This document shows, in pieces, positions 53,924 to 63,167 of a stretch of DNA of 64,000 bases. The position numbers were made by a program, and so were the translations under genes. The stretch is from Oscillatoriaceae cyanobacterium Prado104 (GTDB lineage Bacteria > Cyanobacteriota > Cyanobacteriia > Cyanobacteriales > Microcoleaceae). The DNA is taken from assembly GCA_025454405.1 (NCBI GenBank), contig JALOON010000013.1, positions 24,529 to 88,528 on the forward strand, read 5' to 3'. The notes under the pieces are model-generated. The model searched no databases and was not told the origin of the DNA. It saw only the letters and a program-made list of their open reading frames with translations. Numbering within the stretch: position 1 is the first letter of the stretch; every line of letters starts with the position of its first letter.

Positions 53924-54587
53924 CAAGACATAGCATTTCTTATCCTAAAACAGAACATCCCGATCGCCAGCACTTAAATACCTACTGCTGTTCCTTCGGG
54001 CCGATGGGAATAATTATCAAAATTTGTAAATTTTATTTTTTATTAACCGCAGAGGGCACAGAGAGCGCAGAGAATGAAGAAAATTCTGAGAAGAGCAGAG
54101 AGGGGAGAGCGATGTGTTGCTTGTTTTGCAGGGTCGATCGCACTCCCGATCGCACTTTTCGCCCTCTCTGAAAATTTCACCCCGCAACCGCAACGGTCGA
54201 TTGCCAAATGTTGCAAAGAGTTGCAAATATTAAATCTTTCCGGGAAAAACTTGCTATTTAATGAAATAGACCTTAGAATCCAGCAAGGTATATCAAAGTC
54301 TCAGCAAGCAGCCCTGCAAGCACTAACTTAAAATAGGTCGAAAGTGCGAGAAAGCAACAAAAACTACCTTTTTTAACTCTTTCAATAGCAAAGTATTGGC
54401 AGAAAATTCAGGGATCGGCAATCGGCATATTAAAACGAATGCTTTGCTAGCAATACAGCAAATGTATCAAAACTTATCTGTCCGAATTTAGCACTGTCAA
54501 AATCCTAGCTGCAACGCTGGCTGCGTCAAGTTTGCGCCGCTCCCTAGGCTGGTTTTAATGTCTTTAACTACTTGAGGATTCGATCGC
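53924..54587. other. Non-coding stretch before the GH57 gene
   Basis: Contains an AACCGCAGAGGGCACAGAGAG repeat (about 54045-54065) and HIP1-type sites; an 85-codon frame here (54074-54331) reads through repeat sequence and has no protein-like features. The last 120 bp before 54588 probably hold the promoter of the hydrolase. Confidence 0.45.
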
Positions 54588-57371
54588 ATGGTTTCGATTT
54601 ATAAAACTCAATCCGATCCGCTCTCTTTACCAACACCCGTCACAGCGCCCGGAACACCCAGCAGCACGCCTGTCGCTACAGGAGTCTGCATCACCGTTCA
54701 CGGTCACTTCTACCAGCCGCCCCGAGAAAACCCTTACCTCGACGCGATCGAACGCCAAGCCAGCGCCGAACCCAGCCACGACTGGAACGAACGCATCAAC
54801 CGCGAATGCTACCGCCCCAACGCTTTTGCTCGCATTGTCAACGATCGGGGCGAAGTTGTGGGGATCGCCAACAACTACGAATATCTCAGTTTCAACATCG
54901 GTCCGACCCTGATGAGCTGGCTGGAACGCTACGATCCAGAAGTTTACCAGCGAATTATCGAGGCCGATCGCAAAAGCTGCCAGCGGCTTAACGGTCACGG
55001 CAACGCGATCGCCCAGGTTTACAATCACATCATCATGCCCCTGGCTAACGAGCGAGATAAATACACCCAAATCCGCTGGGGAATCGCTGATTTTCGCTCC
55101 CGCTTCGATCGCGATCCCGAAGGAATGTGGCTCGCCGAAACCGCCGTAGACTACGCTACCCTCGAAGTTTTGGTCGCAGAAGGCATCCGCTTCATCGTCT
55201 TGGCCCCCTCCCAAGCCGAACGCTGCCGCCCGCTCATCGCGCAAAACCAAGAAGGAGAAACGACGGAAAATCAGGAATGGCACGAAGTCGGCGGCGGTCA
55301 AATCGATCCCACCCGCCCCTACCGCTGCTATCTGAAGCCGGAAAAGCGGCTGATGGCTGCCAACCAACTTTCCCCCCTGAGCACCCACCACTTCAGCCGC
55401 CAGTCTGCCCATTCTCAAGCCCCAGCCCCCAACACTCCCTACATCGATATCTTTTTCTACGACGGCCCGATCTCCCGAGATATGGGCTTCAACGACGTTC
55501 TCAGCAGCAGCCACCACTTGGCCGGCCGCTTGGGTCAAGCCGTGCGGGGCGATCGCAGACAGGCCCAATTAATCTCCGTGGCGACAGACGGCGAAACCTT
55601 CGGCCACCACAAGGGCGGTACGGAAAAATGCCTCGCCTACGCTTTTACAGAAGAGTTTCCCCGCCGCGGCTGGACTGTGACCAACTTCGCTCACTACTTA
55701 AACCAAAATCCCAGCGATTGGGAAGTGGAACTCAAACCCGTCACAGCTTGGAGTTGCTCCCACGGAGTCGATCGCTGGCAAGATGACTGCGGTTGCGGTG
55801 GCGGCGGCGAATGGCATCAAAAATGGCGTCGCCCCCTGCGCGATACTCTCAATTGGCTGCGCGATCGGCTGATCCCGATTTACGAAGCAGCGGGGCGCAA
55901 GTTGTTCCGAGATCCCTGGCGGGCTAGGGATGAATATATCGATGTCATTCGCGATCGATCGACCGCAAATGTTGACAGTTTCCTTGCCAAGCACCAACTT
56001 CACGAATTGAGCGCTGCCGAACAGGTGGACGCCCTGCGCTTGCTGGAAATGCAGCGCCACGCCCTGTTAATGTTCACTAGCTGCGGCTGGTTTTTTGAAG
56101 AAATATCCCGCCCAGAAGGCGTGCAAATCCTGCGCTACGCGGCCCGAGCTCTGGAATTAGCCGGGGATGTAGTCGGCGAACAGCTAGAAAGAGAGTTTAT
56201 CGACAGGCTCGATCGCGCGCCGAGTAATGTTGAATTCTTCAAAACAGGGGCAGAAGTCTACCGCCAAATGGTAGAAACTGCCCAAGTCAGCCTCAAACAA
56301 GTCGCCGCCCACTACGCGATTAGTTCCCTCTTTGCTAAATATCCCCGCGAACAGCGCGTTTACTGCTATCTCGCCCAGCAGCTAGATTGCCAGATCCAGC
56401 GGATGGGTTCGATGAGTCTGGCTGTGGGCCAAGTGCAGTTAACTTCCGAAATTACTCGGGAAACCGAGGTGTTCGTGTTTGCTGCGTTCCACCTCGGCGG
56501 CTGGGATTTCCACTGTTCGATTCAGCCCTTTGGCGGCCGGCGGTCTTACACGATGCTGAAAGAGCGCTTGTTTGATGTCCTGCAAGAAGCTTCGGCCGCT
56601 CACGCGATCCTGGAAATGGTGCGGCTGTTTGGAGACCAATCTTTTACCTTGCGGGATTTGTTCGCTGAGGAACGCCACCGCATCATCCGGCTGCTGAGCC
56701 AGGAAAATTTGACTCGGTTGGATCAGCTTTACACTCAGGTTTACCGGGAAAATTACGGCGTGATGATGGCTTTCCACCGCGACGAGTTGACTGTACCGGT
56801 AGAATTGCAGGTGGCTGCCCAGGTGGCTTTGGGACACCGCTGCGTGACGGCGGCAAAGGCCCTCGAACAGGAAACGGGAGACGGGGAAGCGCTGATGGCG
56901 GAAATCGAGGCGATCGCGACGGAAGCGGGACTGCTGCGCTGCAAGCTCAACGTCCCGGAAGTCAAGCAAATTTTGGAAAATTTGGTGTTCCGATCGCTAG
57001 AAACACTGCTGCACTCGGGAGATGGCTCACAAGAGGACTCGTTTGTCAAGTTAAGTGCCCAAATCCAGCGGATCGAGTGTTTAATTGCTGCGGGCGATCG
57101 GCTGAGTCTGGGTTTGTGTCTGGACAAATCGCAGGAACTGTATTTCGATGCTCTCTACAGTCAAATCGTCCCCGTGTGTTTGGGCTGGCTGCACCGGCAA
57201 GCTGGGGAGGGCGACAGCGCCATCTCTGACGGAGATTTAGCTGGAGAGATTGTTGGATTAGATGGTACTGAAGCAGGCACAGACGAGGAGTTGTTAGCGA
57301 TCCGGCTGTTGCTGGAATTGGGTCAAACTCTATCTGTTGATGTTGAGTGCTGGCTGAAACAGTTGGGTTAA
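54588..57371 (+). CDS. GH57 glycoside hydrolase with DUF3536 C-terminal domain
   Basis: A 927-residue cytosolic enzyme of the GH57 family acting on alpha-glucans (amylase/branching-type chemistry). The N-terminal catalytic region starts CITVHGHFYQPPRENPYLDA; GMWLAETAVDYATLEVL holds the likely nucleophile Glu184, and SVATDGETFGHHKGG the likely acid/base Asp334. NNYEYLSFNIGPTLMSW is also family-typical. The second half is DUF3536 (RDPWRARDEYIDVIRDRS onward, FVFAAFHLGGWDFHCSIQPF). The combination is common in cyanobacteria; exact substrate unproven. High GC relative to neighbours causes long antisense open frames. Confidence 0.88.
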   Translation: MVSIYKTQSDPLSLPTPVTAPGTPSSTPVATGVCITVHGHFYQPPRENPYLDAIERQASAEPSHDWNERINRECYRPNAFARIVNDRGEVVGIANNYEYLSFNIGPTLMSWLERYDPEVYQRIIEADRKSCQRLNGHGNAIAQVYNHIIMPLANERDKYTQIRWGIADFRSRFDRDPEGMWLAETAVDYATLEVLVAEGIRFIVLAPSQAERCRPLIAQNQEGETTENQEWHEVGGGQIDPTRPYRCYLKPEKRLMAANQLSPLSTHHFSRQSAHSQAPAPNTPYIDIFFYDGPISRDMGFNDVLSSSHHLAGRLGQAVRGDRRQAQLISVATDGETFGHHKGGTEKCLAYAFTEEFPRRGWTVTNFAHYLNQNPSDWEVELKPVTAWSCSHGVDRWQDDCGCGGGGEWHQKWRRPLRDTLNWLRDRLIPIYEAAGRKLFRDPWRARDEYIDVIRDRSTANVDSFLAKHQLHELSAAEQVDALRLLEMQRHALLMFTSCGWFFEEISRPEGVQILRYAARALELAGDVVGEQLEREFIDRLDRAPSNVEFFKTGAEVYRQMVETAQVSLKQVAAHYAISSLFAKYPREQRVYCYLAQQLDCQIQRMGSMSLAVGQVQLTSEITRETEVFVFAAFHLGGWDFHCSIQPFGGRRSYTMLKERLFDVLQEASAAHAILEMVRLFGDQSFTLRDLFAEERHRIIRLLSQENLTRLDQLYTQVYRENYGVMMAFHRDELTVPVELQVAAQVALGHRCVTAAKALEQETGDGEALMAEIEAIATEAGLLRCKLNVPEVKQILENLVFRSLETLLHSGDGSQEDSFVKLSAQIQRIECLIAAGDRLSLGLCLDKSQELYFDALYSQIVPVCLGWLHRQAGEGDSAISDGDLAGEIVGLDGTEAGTDEELLAIRLLLELGQTLSVDVECWLKQLG

Positions 57372-57389
57372 TCTCACATCTTGCACCAT

Positions 57390-57610
57390 TCTCAAAAACC
57401 GGGTTTCTTGCCGAGATTTTGCGTAAAAACCAATATTCTCCGTCAGCAACCTTGTTTTTCGCTGGCTTGTTAGTCCGCGCAAACCGCGTGCGGTGCGCGT
57501 CGCGCACCCTACCTCCGCATTAATTGGGCGGAGGATCGAAAACCCAGTTTCTGCTGCAAGTTCGATCGGGCAAGCCCGCAATTTGTCAGGGAAACTGGGT
57601 TCTTTTACCT
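57390..57610. repeat. AAACCGGGTTTCT / AAACCCAGTTTCT repeat traces
   Basis: AAAAACCGGGTTTCTTGCCGA at 57396-57416, then GAAAACCCAGTTTCTGCTGC and GGGAAACTGGGTTC at 57537-57603. Related to the inner hairpin of the 12411-12512 element. The GGTGCGC palindrome copy 4 lies inside (57492-57508). Confidence 0.6.
57492..57508. repeat. GGTGCGC palindrome (copy 4 of 5)
   Basis: GGTGCGCGTCGCGCACC followed by CTACC; same family as 12335-12351. Confidence 0.75.
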
Positions 57611-57719
57611 ACAAAAAAGACACAACTCTTTTTACTCTGGTGTCAGCCTACAGTATGTCACTATGGCAACCGCCTTGATGGTTGGACATTCTCAAAGGTT
57701 GAAAATATTGCTGTGACTG

Positions 57720-57772
57720 CATTCCCCTTCTGCCCTCTTCCCTCTTCCTTCTTCGTTCTTCCTTCTTCCGTA
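57720..57772. repeat. CTTCCTTCTT pyrimidine microsatellite
   Basis: Repeated CTTCCTTCTTC units ahead of ftrV; complement of the purine run at 41928-41988. Confidence 0.75.
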
Positions 57773-57890
57773 TATGTTTGAGTTTTCGCTCTTCTGTGGG
57801 AAGATGAAAAGAATGTACCCAAAGCGTCCAAGTATTGTACCCTTGTACGCTCTGTATAGTTTGCAGAGAGAACACTAAGTTTAAAAGTCT

Positions 57891-58118
57891 ATGAAAGTTG
57901 GCGATCGCGTTTGCATTAAAAAATCAGTTGTTGTCTACCACCACCCTCAAAATCGCAATCAGCCCTTCGATATCAAGGGCATGGAAGGGGAAATCCTAGA
58001 TATCGTGCATGAATGGCATGGCAGACCAGTGAGTGCCAATTTACCCGTTCTCGTACAATTTGATAAAAAATTTCGAGCTCATTTCAGAGAAGATGAAGTC
58101 GAGCTGATATCTCCATAA
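57891..58118 (+). CDS. ftrV: Ferredoxin-thioredoxin reductase, variable chain
   Basis: A 75-residue SH3-like barrel protein that stabilises the catalytic subunit of ferredoxin-thioredoxin reductase, which passes light-derived electrons from ferredoxin to thioredoxin. MKVGDRVCIKKSVVVYHHPQ, FDIKGMEGEILDIVHEWHGR and PVLVQFDKKFRAHFREDEVE are family-diagnostic. The catalytic subunit (ftrC) is not encoded nearby, as is usual. Monocistronic; a hairpin (58141-58173) follows the stop. Confidence 0.92.
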   Translation: MKVGDRVCIKKSVVVYHHPQNRNQPFDIKGMEGEILDIVHEWHGRPVSANLPVLVQFDKKFRAHFREDEVELISP

Positions 58119-58140
58119 GCCTGGAATTCTTAAAATTTTA

Positions 58141-58173
58141 AGCCGGAGTGCAGAGCGAAGTTTGCATCCGGCT
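58141..58173. terminator. Hairpin after ftrV
   Basis: AGCCGGAGTGCA and TGCATCCGGCT arms (one bulge) with a 10-nt loop, 22 bp after the ftrV stop. No T-run follows, so it is either a non-classical terminator or an RNA-stabilising element. Confidence 0.45.
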
Positions 58174-58280
58174 GTATAACTATTCTGGAGTTTGCAGTCA
58201 GGATTTGAGTTTTTGCTCTGGCTTTTGAGCGATCGGCAGAACTGTAGTTCTTAGTACAAACTGTCTGTTTTGTTGGGTTT

Positions 58281-58514
58281 TTAAATTTTAGATCGCCCGC
58301 GCCGGAACCAACCCAAAATATTTAAATCTCCCTGCATTTTCTGCAATTCCTGCTGGTGCTGCTTGGCAGTAGCATAATACCACTGGCAGTAGCGTTCTAA
58401 TTCTTGACGGTGCTTAACTTCATCGTAAAACTCGCGGACAATTTGATGCCTCTGAAAAATCTCGGCTGTAGGAGTCGGTTCCGGAACAATGTTTTGCAGC
58501 TCGTGGGGCAACAT
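58281..58514 (-). CDS. Small helical hypothetical protein (77 aa)
   Basis: A 77-residue protein predicted to be mostly helical (EIFQRHQIVREFYDEVKHRQ, ELERYCQWYYATAKQHQQEL, QKMQGDLNILGWF), ending in a basic tail. Probably a real, conserved cyanobacterial small protein because of its strong amphipathic pattern and low-complexity-free sequence; family not recognised. Faces ftrV tail to tail. Confidence 0.6.
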   Translation of the reverse strand: MLPHELQNIVPEPTPTAEIFQRHQIVREFYDEVKHRQELERYCQWYYATAKQHQQELQKMQGDLNILGWFRRGRSKI

Positions 58515-58588
58515 GATTTTGCGGGGGCGACTGTGGCAGGTATTGGCTGTAATTCTTTTAAGCTAGCACATTTTTTAGGTTCTGGCTG

Positions 58589-58717
58589 TTGTTAGTTGAA
58601 GATATAGCAAAGGAGAGATTCAAGCGAATAAATGAGAGATTCGATTCACTTGAAAGTGCGATGAAGGAACTAAATCGGAAATTTGATATTGTGATGCAAT
58701 ATATCACCGGAAAGTGA
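58589..58717 (+). pseudogene. C-terminal fragment of a coiled-coil protein
   Basis: An open frame of 42 codons from TTG 58589 to TGA 58717 reads ERFKRINERFDSLESAMKEL followed by NRKFDIVMQYITGK. The heptad pattern matches the C-terminal end of cyanobacterial coiled-coil proteins with repeated R-F-D-x-L-E units. No ATG or RBS is present, so this is likely the surviving tail of a larger deleted gene. A real short peptide cannot be excluded. Confidence 0.45.
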
Positions 58718-58823
58718 GGAGCTTCTTAAAAGCAGGCAACGGTTGAAAAGCGATTTGAGATTGAAAATCTCAAATGGCTCAGCCTGACAACTGATAACGG
58801 GGATGAATCACCGCGATTTAGTA

Positions 58824-59933
58824 TCACTTAGCAAGAGGGGAATCATCGCCAACAGTAGCTTCGATCTTAGGTGATGGGGTAGCTTTGAGATCGTTGAAGA
58901 GGGCTTTCTCTTCCCGAGCAATTTCATTGTAAGCGTTCACCGTCTGCTTGTAGCGATCGAATTGCTTTTGGAAGCCAGCAAACTTATCCTGCTGTTGGCG
59001 CACTAGATCGTTGAATTCTTTAACTTTTTCATTGTAATCAGCCTTCTTTTGTTCAAACTGAAACACCAATTCAGGAGAGCCGTTACCTTGCTGGTAAGCT
59101 GCTTCAGCTTGTTCCTTGAAACGCATTAAATCCGATCGCAGCACATCGAGATTTTGTTGATCCGATTCGAGTTCGCGATCGCGCTTCTTAAGTATTTGCT
59201 TGGCTTGTACGAGACTGGCTTCTAACACTTCAATTTCAGATTTAAGTTGCTTGGCTTTCTCATCTAATCTTCTCACGCTTTCTTGAGATCGATCGGCCAA
59301 CGCCACAACTTGCTGGCGATCGCTAAAGTAACGCTGGTAGTATTGTTCTAGTTCCGCACTGCCGAGATCGTCGAGTTCTGTCCCGAGATACGAGTGCAAT
59401 TCATTAACATACAAGGCAATATCCTTTTGCTCGTATTGCTTTAATACCTCAGACAAACGCTCGTTTTTGACTCGCAAAGCTACTGTTTTGAGTTGGGGTG
59501 TTAGCTTGGATCGTTCCGACGGACTGAGGCGGTTGTAAGCGGCATGAAGCATTTCATGGGCTGCCGTCACTTCCATCACGCCTTGAAACCGATCGTCCGT
59601 AACTGATTGAATCGCGATTTTGCCAGTTTTACCGTTGGTAAAATAGCAGCCAAACATAATTGCGCGATCGTTCACCTTTACCCTTGTTTGGCAAACTTGG
59701 AAGAAGGTTTGCTTGGGTTCGATCGAGGGATTTTGCCTGTAGAAAATCTGTTGCGCTTTCCGCGTCATAGTGGTGGCAGTCGCGAGACGTTCGATTGCAG
59801 CAGAAGGAGGCGCTGCGCCGATCCACTCATCTAGTTGCGAATGCAGCGCCATCCCGCCGATCGCCCCAACTAGCACGATTATCCAGAAATTCTGCGCTCG
59901 AAAAACGTTTTTTATCGACCCTTTTACATTCAT
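58824..59933 (-). CDS. Membrane-anchored HExxH protein with long coiled coil
   Basis: From ATG 59933 (MNVKGSIKNVFRAQNFWIIV) the protein has 369 residues; an upstream start at 59984 is possible. One membrane segment near 16-33, then a compact domain with a zinc-metallopeptidase motif AAHEMLHAAY (His126, Glu127, His130), preceded by CQTRVKVN..IMFGCYFTN with two cysteines. Residues 165-330 are a continuous coiled coil rich in Gln/Lys/Glu. Not a recognised named family. A membrane-associated zinc protease with an extended stalk is the best reading. Confidence 0.72.
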   Translation of the reverse strand: MNVKGSIKNVFRAQNFWIIVLVGAIGGMALHSQLDEWIGAAPPSAAIERLATATTMTRKAQQIFYRQNPSIEPKQTFFQVCQTRVKVNDRAIMFGCYFTNGKTGKIAIQSVTDDRFQGVMEVTAAHEMLHAAYNRLSPSERSKLTPQLKTVALRVKNERLSEVLKQYEQKDIALYVNELHSYLGTELDDLGSAELEQYYQRYFSDRQQVVALADRSQESVRRLDEKAKQLKSEIEVLEASLVQAKQILKKRDRELESDQQNLDVLRSDLMRFKEQAEAAYQQGNGSPELVFQFEQKKADYNEKVKEFNDLVRQQQDKFAGFQKQFDRYKQTVNAYNEIAREEKALFNDLKATPSPKIEATVGDDSPLAK

Positions 59934-60044
59934 AATTATTTTGATAAATTCTTCGATTAAACTAATGTTTTTATAATCAAACAACGCTAGTCTAGCATAT
60001 CATATCTTCTGGTATAAATGCAATAATTAAGGTTGGTCATCAGA

Positions 60045-60088
60045 ACTTTAGTCCTCTGAATTTGCGGACTTTAGTCCGCACTACAAAC
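60045..60088. repeat. Partial GTTTGTAG-type dispersed element
   Basis: CAGAACTTTAGTCCTCTGAA then GCGGACTTTAGTCCGCACTA and CAAAC; the left terminus is altered. Confidence 0.65.
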
Positions 60089-60106
60089 TGTTATATATCG
60101 CGATCG

Positions 60107-60538
60107 CTAAAGTTGAATTACAATTTTCCCGAAATGACTGCCGCTTAGCATGTATCGGTATGCTTCCGGTGCTGCTTCCAAGGGAAAGGCGCGATCGACA
60201 ACCGACTCGATCTGATGCAATGCGATCGCCCGATTCATCTCCTCAAACATTTCGCGACTCCCAACATAAATGCCTTGAACGTCAATGTTTTTCTGCAAAA
60301 TGTAGACGTAATTTACATCGCCCGCACCGCCCAAAACACCGATTAAACTGACTCTTCCTCCAACGCGAACCGATCGCAGCGATCGATCCAATGTCCCGGC
60401 TCCACCTACTTCAATTACTTGGTCTACACCTTCTTTGTCGGTTAATTCCCAAACTTTTTCCTGCCACTCGGGAAAGGTTTTGTAGTTAATCGTTTCGTGC
60501 GCTCCCATTGTTTTTGCCCGTTCTAACTTCTTTGGCAA
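60107..60538 (-). pseudogene. Zinc-type (MDR) alcohol dehydrogenase, C-terminal half only
   Basis: Encodes the cofactor-domain C-terminal half of a medium-chain dehydrogenase/quinone oxidoreductase: KLERAKTMGAHETINYKTFP, VDQVIEVGGAGTLDRSL, GRVSLIGVLGG and a final SGSHFGKIVIQL. Full enzymes are about 330-340 residues and start with the catalytic domain, absent here. The upstream end is joined out of frame to an SDR gene lacking its own C-terminus (60486-61040); the junction falls near 60520-60531. Confidence 0.8.
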
Positions 60539-61040
60539 ACACCCGAGTAAGCTGCTCGACTGACGCTTTAGTTGCGGAGTAAACCCCGTAAGTTGGTAAC
60601 ATTAAGCGGGTGACTGACGAAGAAAAACTGACGATTCGCCCGTTTTTTTGCAACCGGGTTGCTGCTTCTCGCATTCCCAGAAAAACGCCTTTGACGTTAA
60701 TTTGAAAAATTCGATCGAAATCCTCTTCGGTGGTGTCTTCGATCGGCTTGTAGATGTTGATTCCTGCATTGTTGACCAAAATGTCTACCTTGCCGAACCG
60801 ATCGATTGCTGCATCGAACAAAGCAGTCATATCGCTGGAAGAGGCTACATTCGCTTTCACCGCGATCGCGCCACCATCGGCTGTCAAGATTTCATCAACG
60901 ACGCTTTTCGCAGCGGCTTCGCTACTCGAGTAATTGACGACTAAACTGCAACCCTCTTTTGCCAAATCTTTGGCAATAACGCGACCGATTCCCCGCGAAG
61001 AATCGGTAACAATTGCGACTTTTCCTTTTAAGCTGATCAT
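60486..61040 (-). pseudogene. SDR dehydrogenase truncated by a deletion junction
   Basis: Residues 1 to about 170 are a good SDR: GKVAIVTDSSRGIGRVIAKD (10-18 cofactor motif, with Asp for the usual Gly), ILVNNAGINIYKPI, SFSSSVTRLMLPTYGVYSATKASVEQL with catalytic Tyr and Lys, then TRVFAKEV. A normal SDR continues for 70-80 residues; here the frame leaves homology (RTGKNNGSARND) and stops. The lost C-terminus was replaced by the interior of a zinc alcohol dehydrogenase gene. Probably inactive. Confidence 0.8.
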
Positions 61041-61159
61041 CAGATTCTACATCCTCGAAGAACACTGGTTCTGCTTGGGAGATCCCGCTTTTAATTTTAT
61101 CATTTCAACTGGCAAAGAATCTCCTTGACTCATAAAGGTTATAAGTAACGATATTCATG

Positions 61160-61819
61160 TTATTCGGGCGGTAGATCGAGACTGCGCCACAAATACCAGG
61201 CCGCGATCGTCCGATAGGGCTTCCACTTTTGCCCCATCTGCTCTACCGTTTTCTTATCCGGTAACTCCGCCAACCCATAAGCTTTACGAAAAGCTGCCCG
61301 AATTCCCAGATCGTCTGCTGGTAAAACATCCCATCGATGCAAGCGAAAAATCAATAGCATTTGTGCCGTCCAGCGTCCGATTCCTTTCACTTGAGTTAGG
61401 TGGCGGATCGCTGTTTCATCATCCATGTCCTCTAACTCTTCTAGGGTTGGCAACCCTTCTAAAACCTTCAAAGCCAAGTCTTTAAGATAAATGGCTTTAG
61501 AGCGAGATAACCCCGCACTTCTGAGTACATCATCTTCGGTATTGAGAATGTCTGGTGCTGTAGGAAACGATCGATTCGGGTAGAGTTCGAGAAACCGACG
61601 ATAAATCGATGTGGCTGCTTTCCCGGAAATTTGTTGGTAAATAATCGATTGGCACAAACTCGATAGGACATCTCCCGTTTGTTGCTCTTGTATTAAAGAA
61701 CAGTCGCCAACTCGATCGATAACTGCCACCAGTACAGAATCTGCTTGTTTTAGCGCAGCAATTGCAGTTTGATAATCGAAATCAACTAAGCTCTGGATTG
61801 TCATGTTTCCGATATTCAT
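61160..61819 (-). CDS. alkA: DNA-3-methyladenine glycosylase II (AlkA-like)
   Basis: A 219-residue HhH-GPD base-excision glycosylase for alkylated purines. The helix-hairpin-helix LTQVKGIGRWTAQMLLIF (141-158) and the catalytic Asp170 (VLPADDLGIRAAF) are present. It lacks the N-terminal AlkA domain of E. coli, as is common in short bacterial forms. ATG at 61819 or 61804 (MTIQSLVDF); the latter is equally good. Complete. Confidence 0.9.
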   Translation of the reverse strand: MNIGNMTIQSLVDFDYQTAIAALKQADSVLVAVIDRVGDCSLIQEQQTGDVLSSLCQSIIYQQISGKAATSIYRRFLELYPNRSFPTAPDILNTEDDVLRSAGLSRSKAIYLKDLALKVLEGLPTLEELEDMDDETAIRHLTQVKGIGRWTAQMLLIFRLHRWDVLPADDLGIRAAFRKAYGLAELPDKKTVEQMGQKWKPYRTIAAWYLWRSLDLPPE

Positions 61820-61899
61820 TTCTCGCTATTTAATTACCAAGTGCAATCGACAGCCATCGCGATCGTGGTTACAAGTCAGGGTGCAGCAAGCAGCCGTAA

Positions 61900-61916
61900 G
61901 GTGCGCAGTGCGCACC
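61900..61916. repeat. GGTGCGC palindrome (copy 5 of 5)
   Basis: GGTGCGCAGTGCGCACC followed by CTACATAT, upstream of alkA. Confidence 0.75.
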
Positions 61917-61965
61917 CTACATATAGAGTAAGCGCTTAAATCTCAATGCGGTATCTATATTGTAG

Positions 61966-63093
61966 CTAAGCCCTGTAAGTATGAAGCGATTTAAAACTAT
62001 TACTAATTGCCGAACCCATAACTTTCATAAAAATATTGCGCAATTCAACCGCTAAAGGATCGGACAATCTGCCTATCTTGCTCGATCGCAAAGATGCCCC
62101 AACAATGGCTTTAGTACGCGGAAACCGCAATGATTCATACTGTTGAAAAGCAAGACTCGGGTTGGGTTGCGCTTGCAAGCATTTGGCAACCACCAAGGCA
62201 TCTTCTAAAGCCGTGCAAGCGCCCTGTCCCATCGTCGGCAGCATGGGATGGGCGGCATCACCTAATAGCGTAATATTTTCCCGGCTCCAAAGCTGAATCG
62301 GAGGGCGATCGTACAAATCTGCTGTCAAAATATCGGCTTCATCCGTCGCAGCAATTAACTCGGGAATCGCGGGAAACCAATCTTGATACATTGTTTCAAG
62401 CTCTTTTTTCCGGCCGATTGCTGCATCCGGTTGTGCTTCTGGTGCGGTTGCAGCAGCGTACCAATACATTTTACCTTTGCCGAGCATCATAAAGCCGAAA
62501 GCTTTACCGCAGCCTAAAAATTCTTGAATGTAACCCGATCGATATTTAGTAGGAACGCATTCCGTCAAACCGCGCCAAGTTTTGAAATTTCGGTAGGTAG
62601 GAGGCTTGTCTCCTAAAATACAGGCTCTGACGCGCGATCGCAACCCATCTGCACCGATGAACGCATCTCCTGCTACCTGCAATCCAGAGGCGAAACAGGC
62701 ATTAATTTTGTTATTTTTGCGCTCGAATCTGTCAAAGGTTTCTCCCAAAATAAATTTTCCGCTGGGAACATTCCGCCACAATAGCTGGTGCAATTCGGCG
62801 CGATGGATGCCGATGGCGGGCAACTCAAAACAGTCGAGATCCACGTTTACTAATTCTTTGCCTTGCTGCGAATTGAATTGATAATTTGTGGCGGGATAGC
62901 CAACCCGAATCGCTGTTTCTAAAACGCCTAAATTTTGCAAAACATGGGTGGCATTTGCCCAAAGTGCAATTCCCGCCCCGACTTCTCGCAGGGTTTTAGT
63001 GCGCTCGCAAACAGCAAAATCGATACCCGCACGACTCAGCGAGAGTGCAGTGGCAGCACCGCCAATCCCCCCGCCAATAACGATTACCTCCAT
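61966..63093 (-). CDS. FAD-dependent monooxygenase (zeaxanthin epoxidase/UbiH-like)
   Basis: A 375-residue flavoprotein hydroxylase: GGGIGGAATALSLSRAGI (7-24), AFIGADGLRSRVR (GADG at 147-150) and TLLGDAAHPMLPTMGQGACTALEDA (GDAAHP at 278-283) are the three flavin motifs. Similar enzymes hydroxylate or epoxidise aromatics and carotenoids; the substrate is not determinable. Reads leftward, divergent from a TetR regulator with a palindrome between them, so it is the probable regulated target. Confidence 0.85.
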   Translation of the reverse strand: MEVIVIGGGIGGAATALSLSRAGIDFAVCERTKTLREVGAGIALWANATHVLQNLGVLETAIRVGYPATNYQFNSQQGKELVNVDLDCFELPAIGIHRAELHQLLWRNVPSGKFILGETFDRFERKNNKINACFASGLQVAGDAFIGADGLRSRVRACILGDKPPTYRNFKTWRGLTECVPTKYRSGYIQEFLGCGKAFGFMMLGKGKMYWYAAATAPEAQPDAAIGRKKELETMYQDWFPAIPELIAATDEADILTADLYDRPPIQLWSRENITLLGDAAHPMLPTMGQGACTALEDALVVAKCLQAQPNPSLAFQQYESLRFPRTKAIVGASLRSSKIGRLSDPLAVELRNIFMKVMGSAISNSFKSLHTYRA

Positions 63094-63167
63094 CGCGACC
63101 GCTCCTTTATCGACAGACTTGTCAGTTGATACATTCCATTAAACCAGGTCGATCGAGAGTTGTCAAC

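Noticed and set aside
54074..54331. 85-codon frame before the GH57 gene
   Set aside because: Starts inside a purine-rich repeat and lacks any family features.
54627..55568. 313-codon antisense open frame inside the GH57 gene
   Set aside because: It is a shadow of the GC-rich codon use of the sense gene; its translation is Ala/Val/Gly/Asp-rich, without motifs, and the sense strand has clear catalytic motifs.
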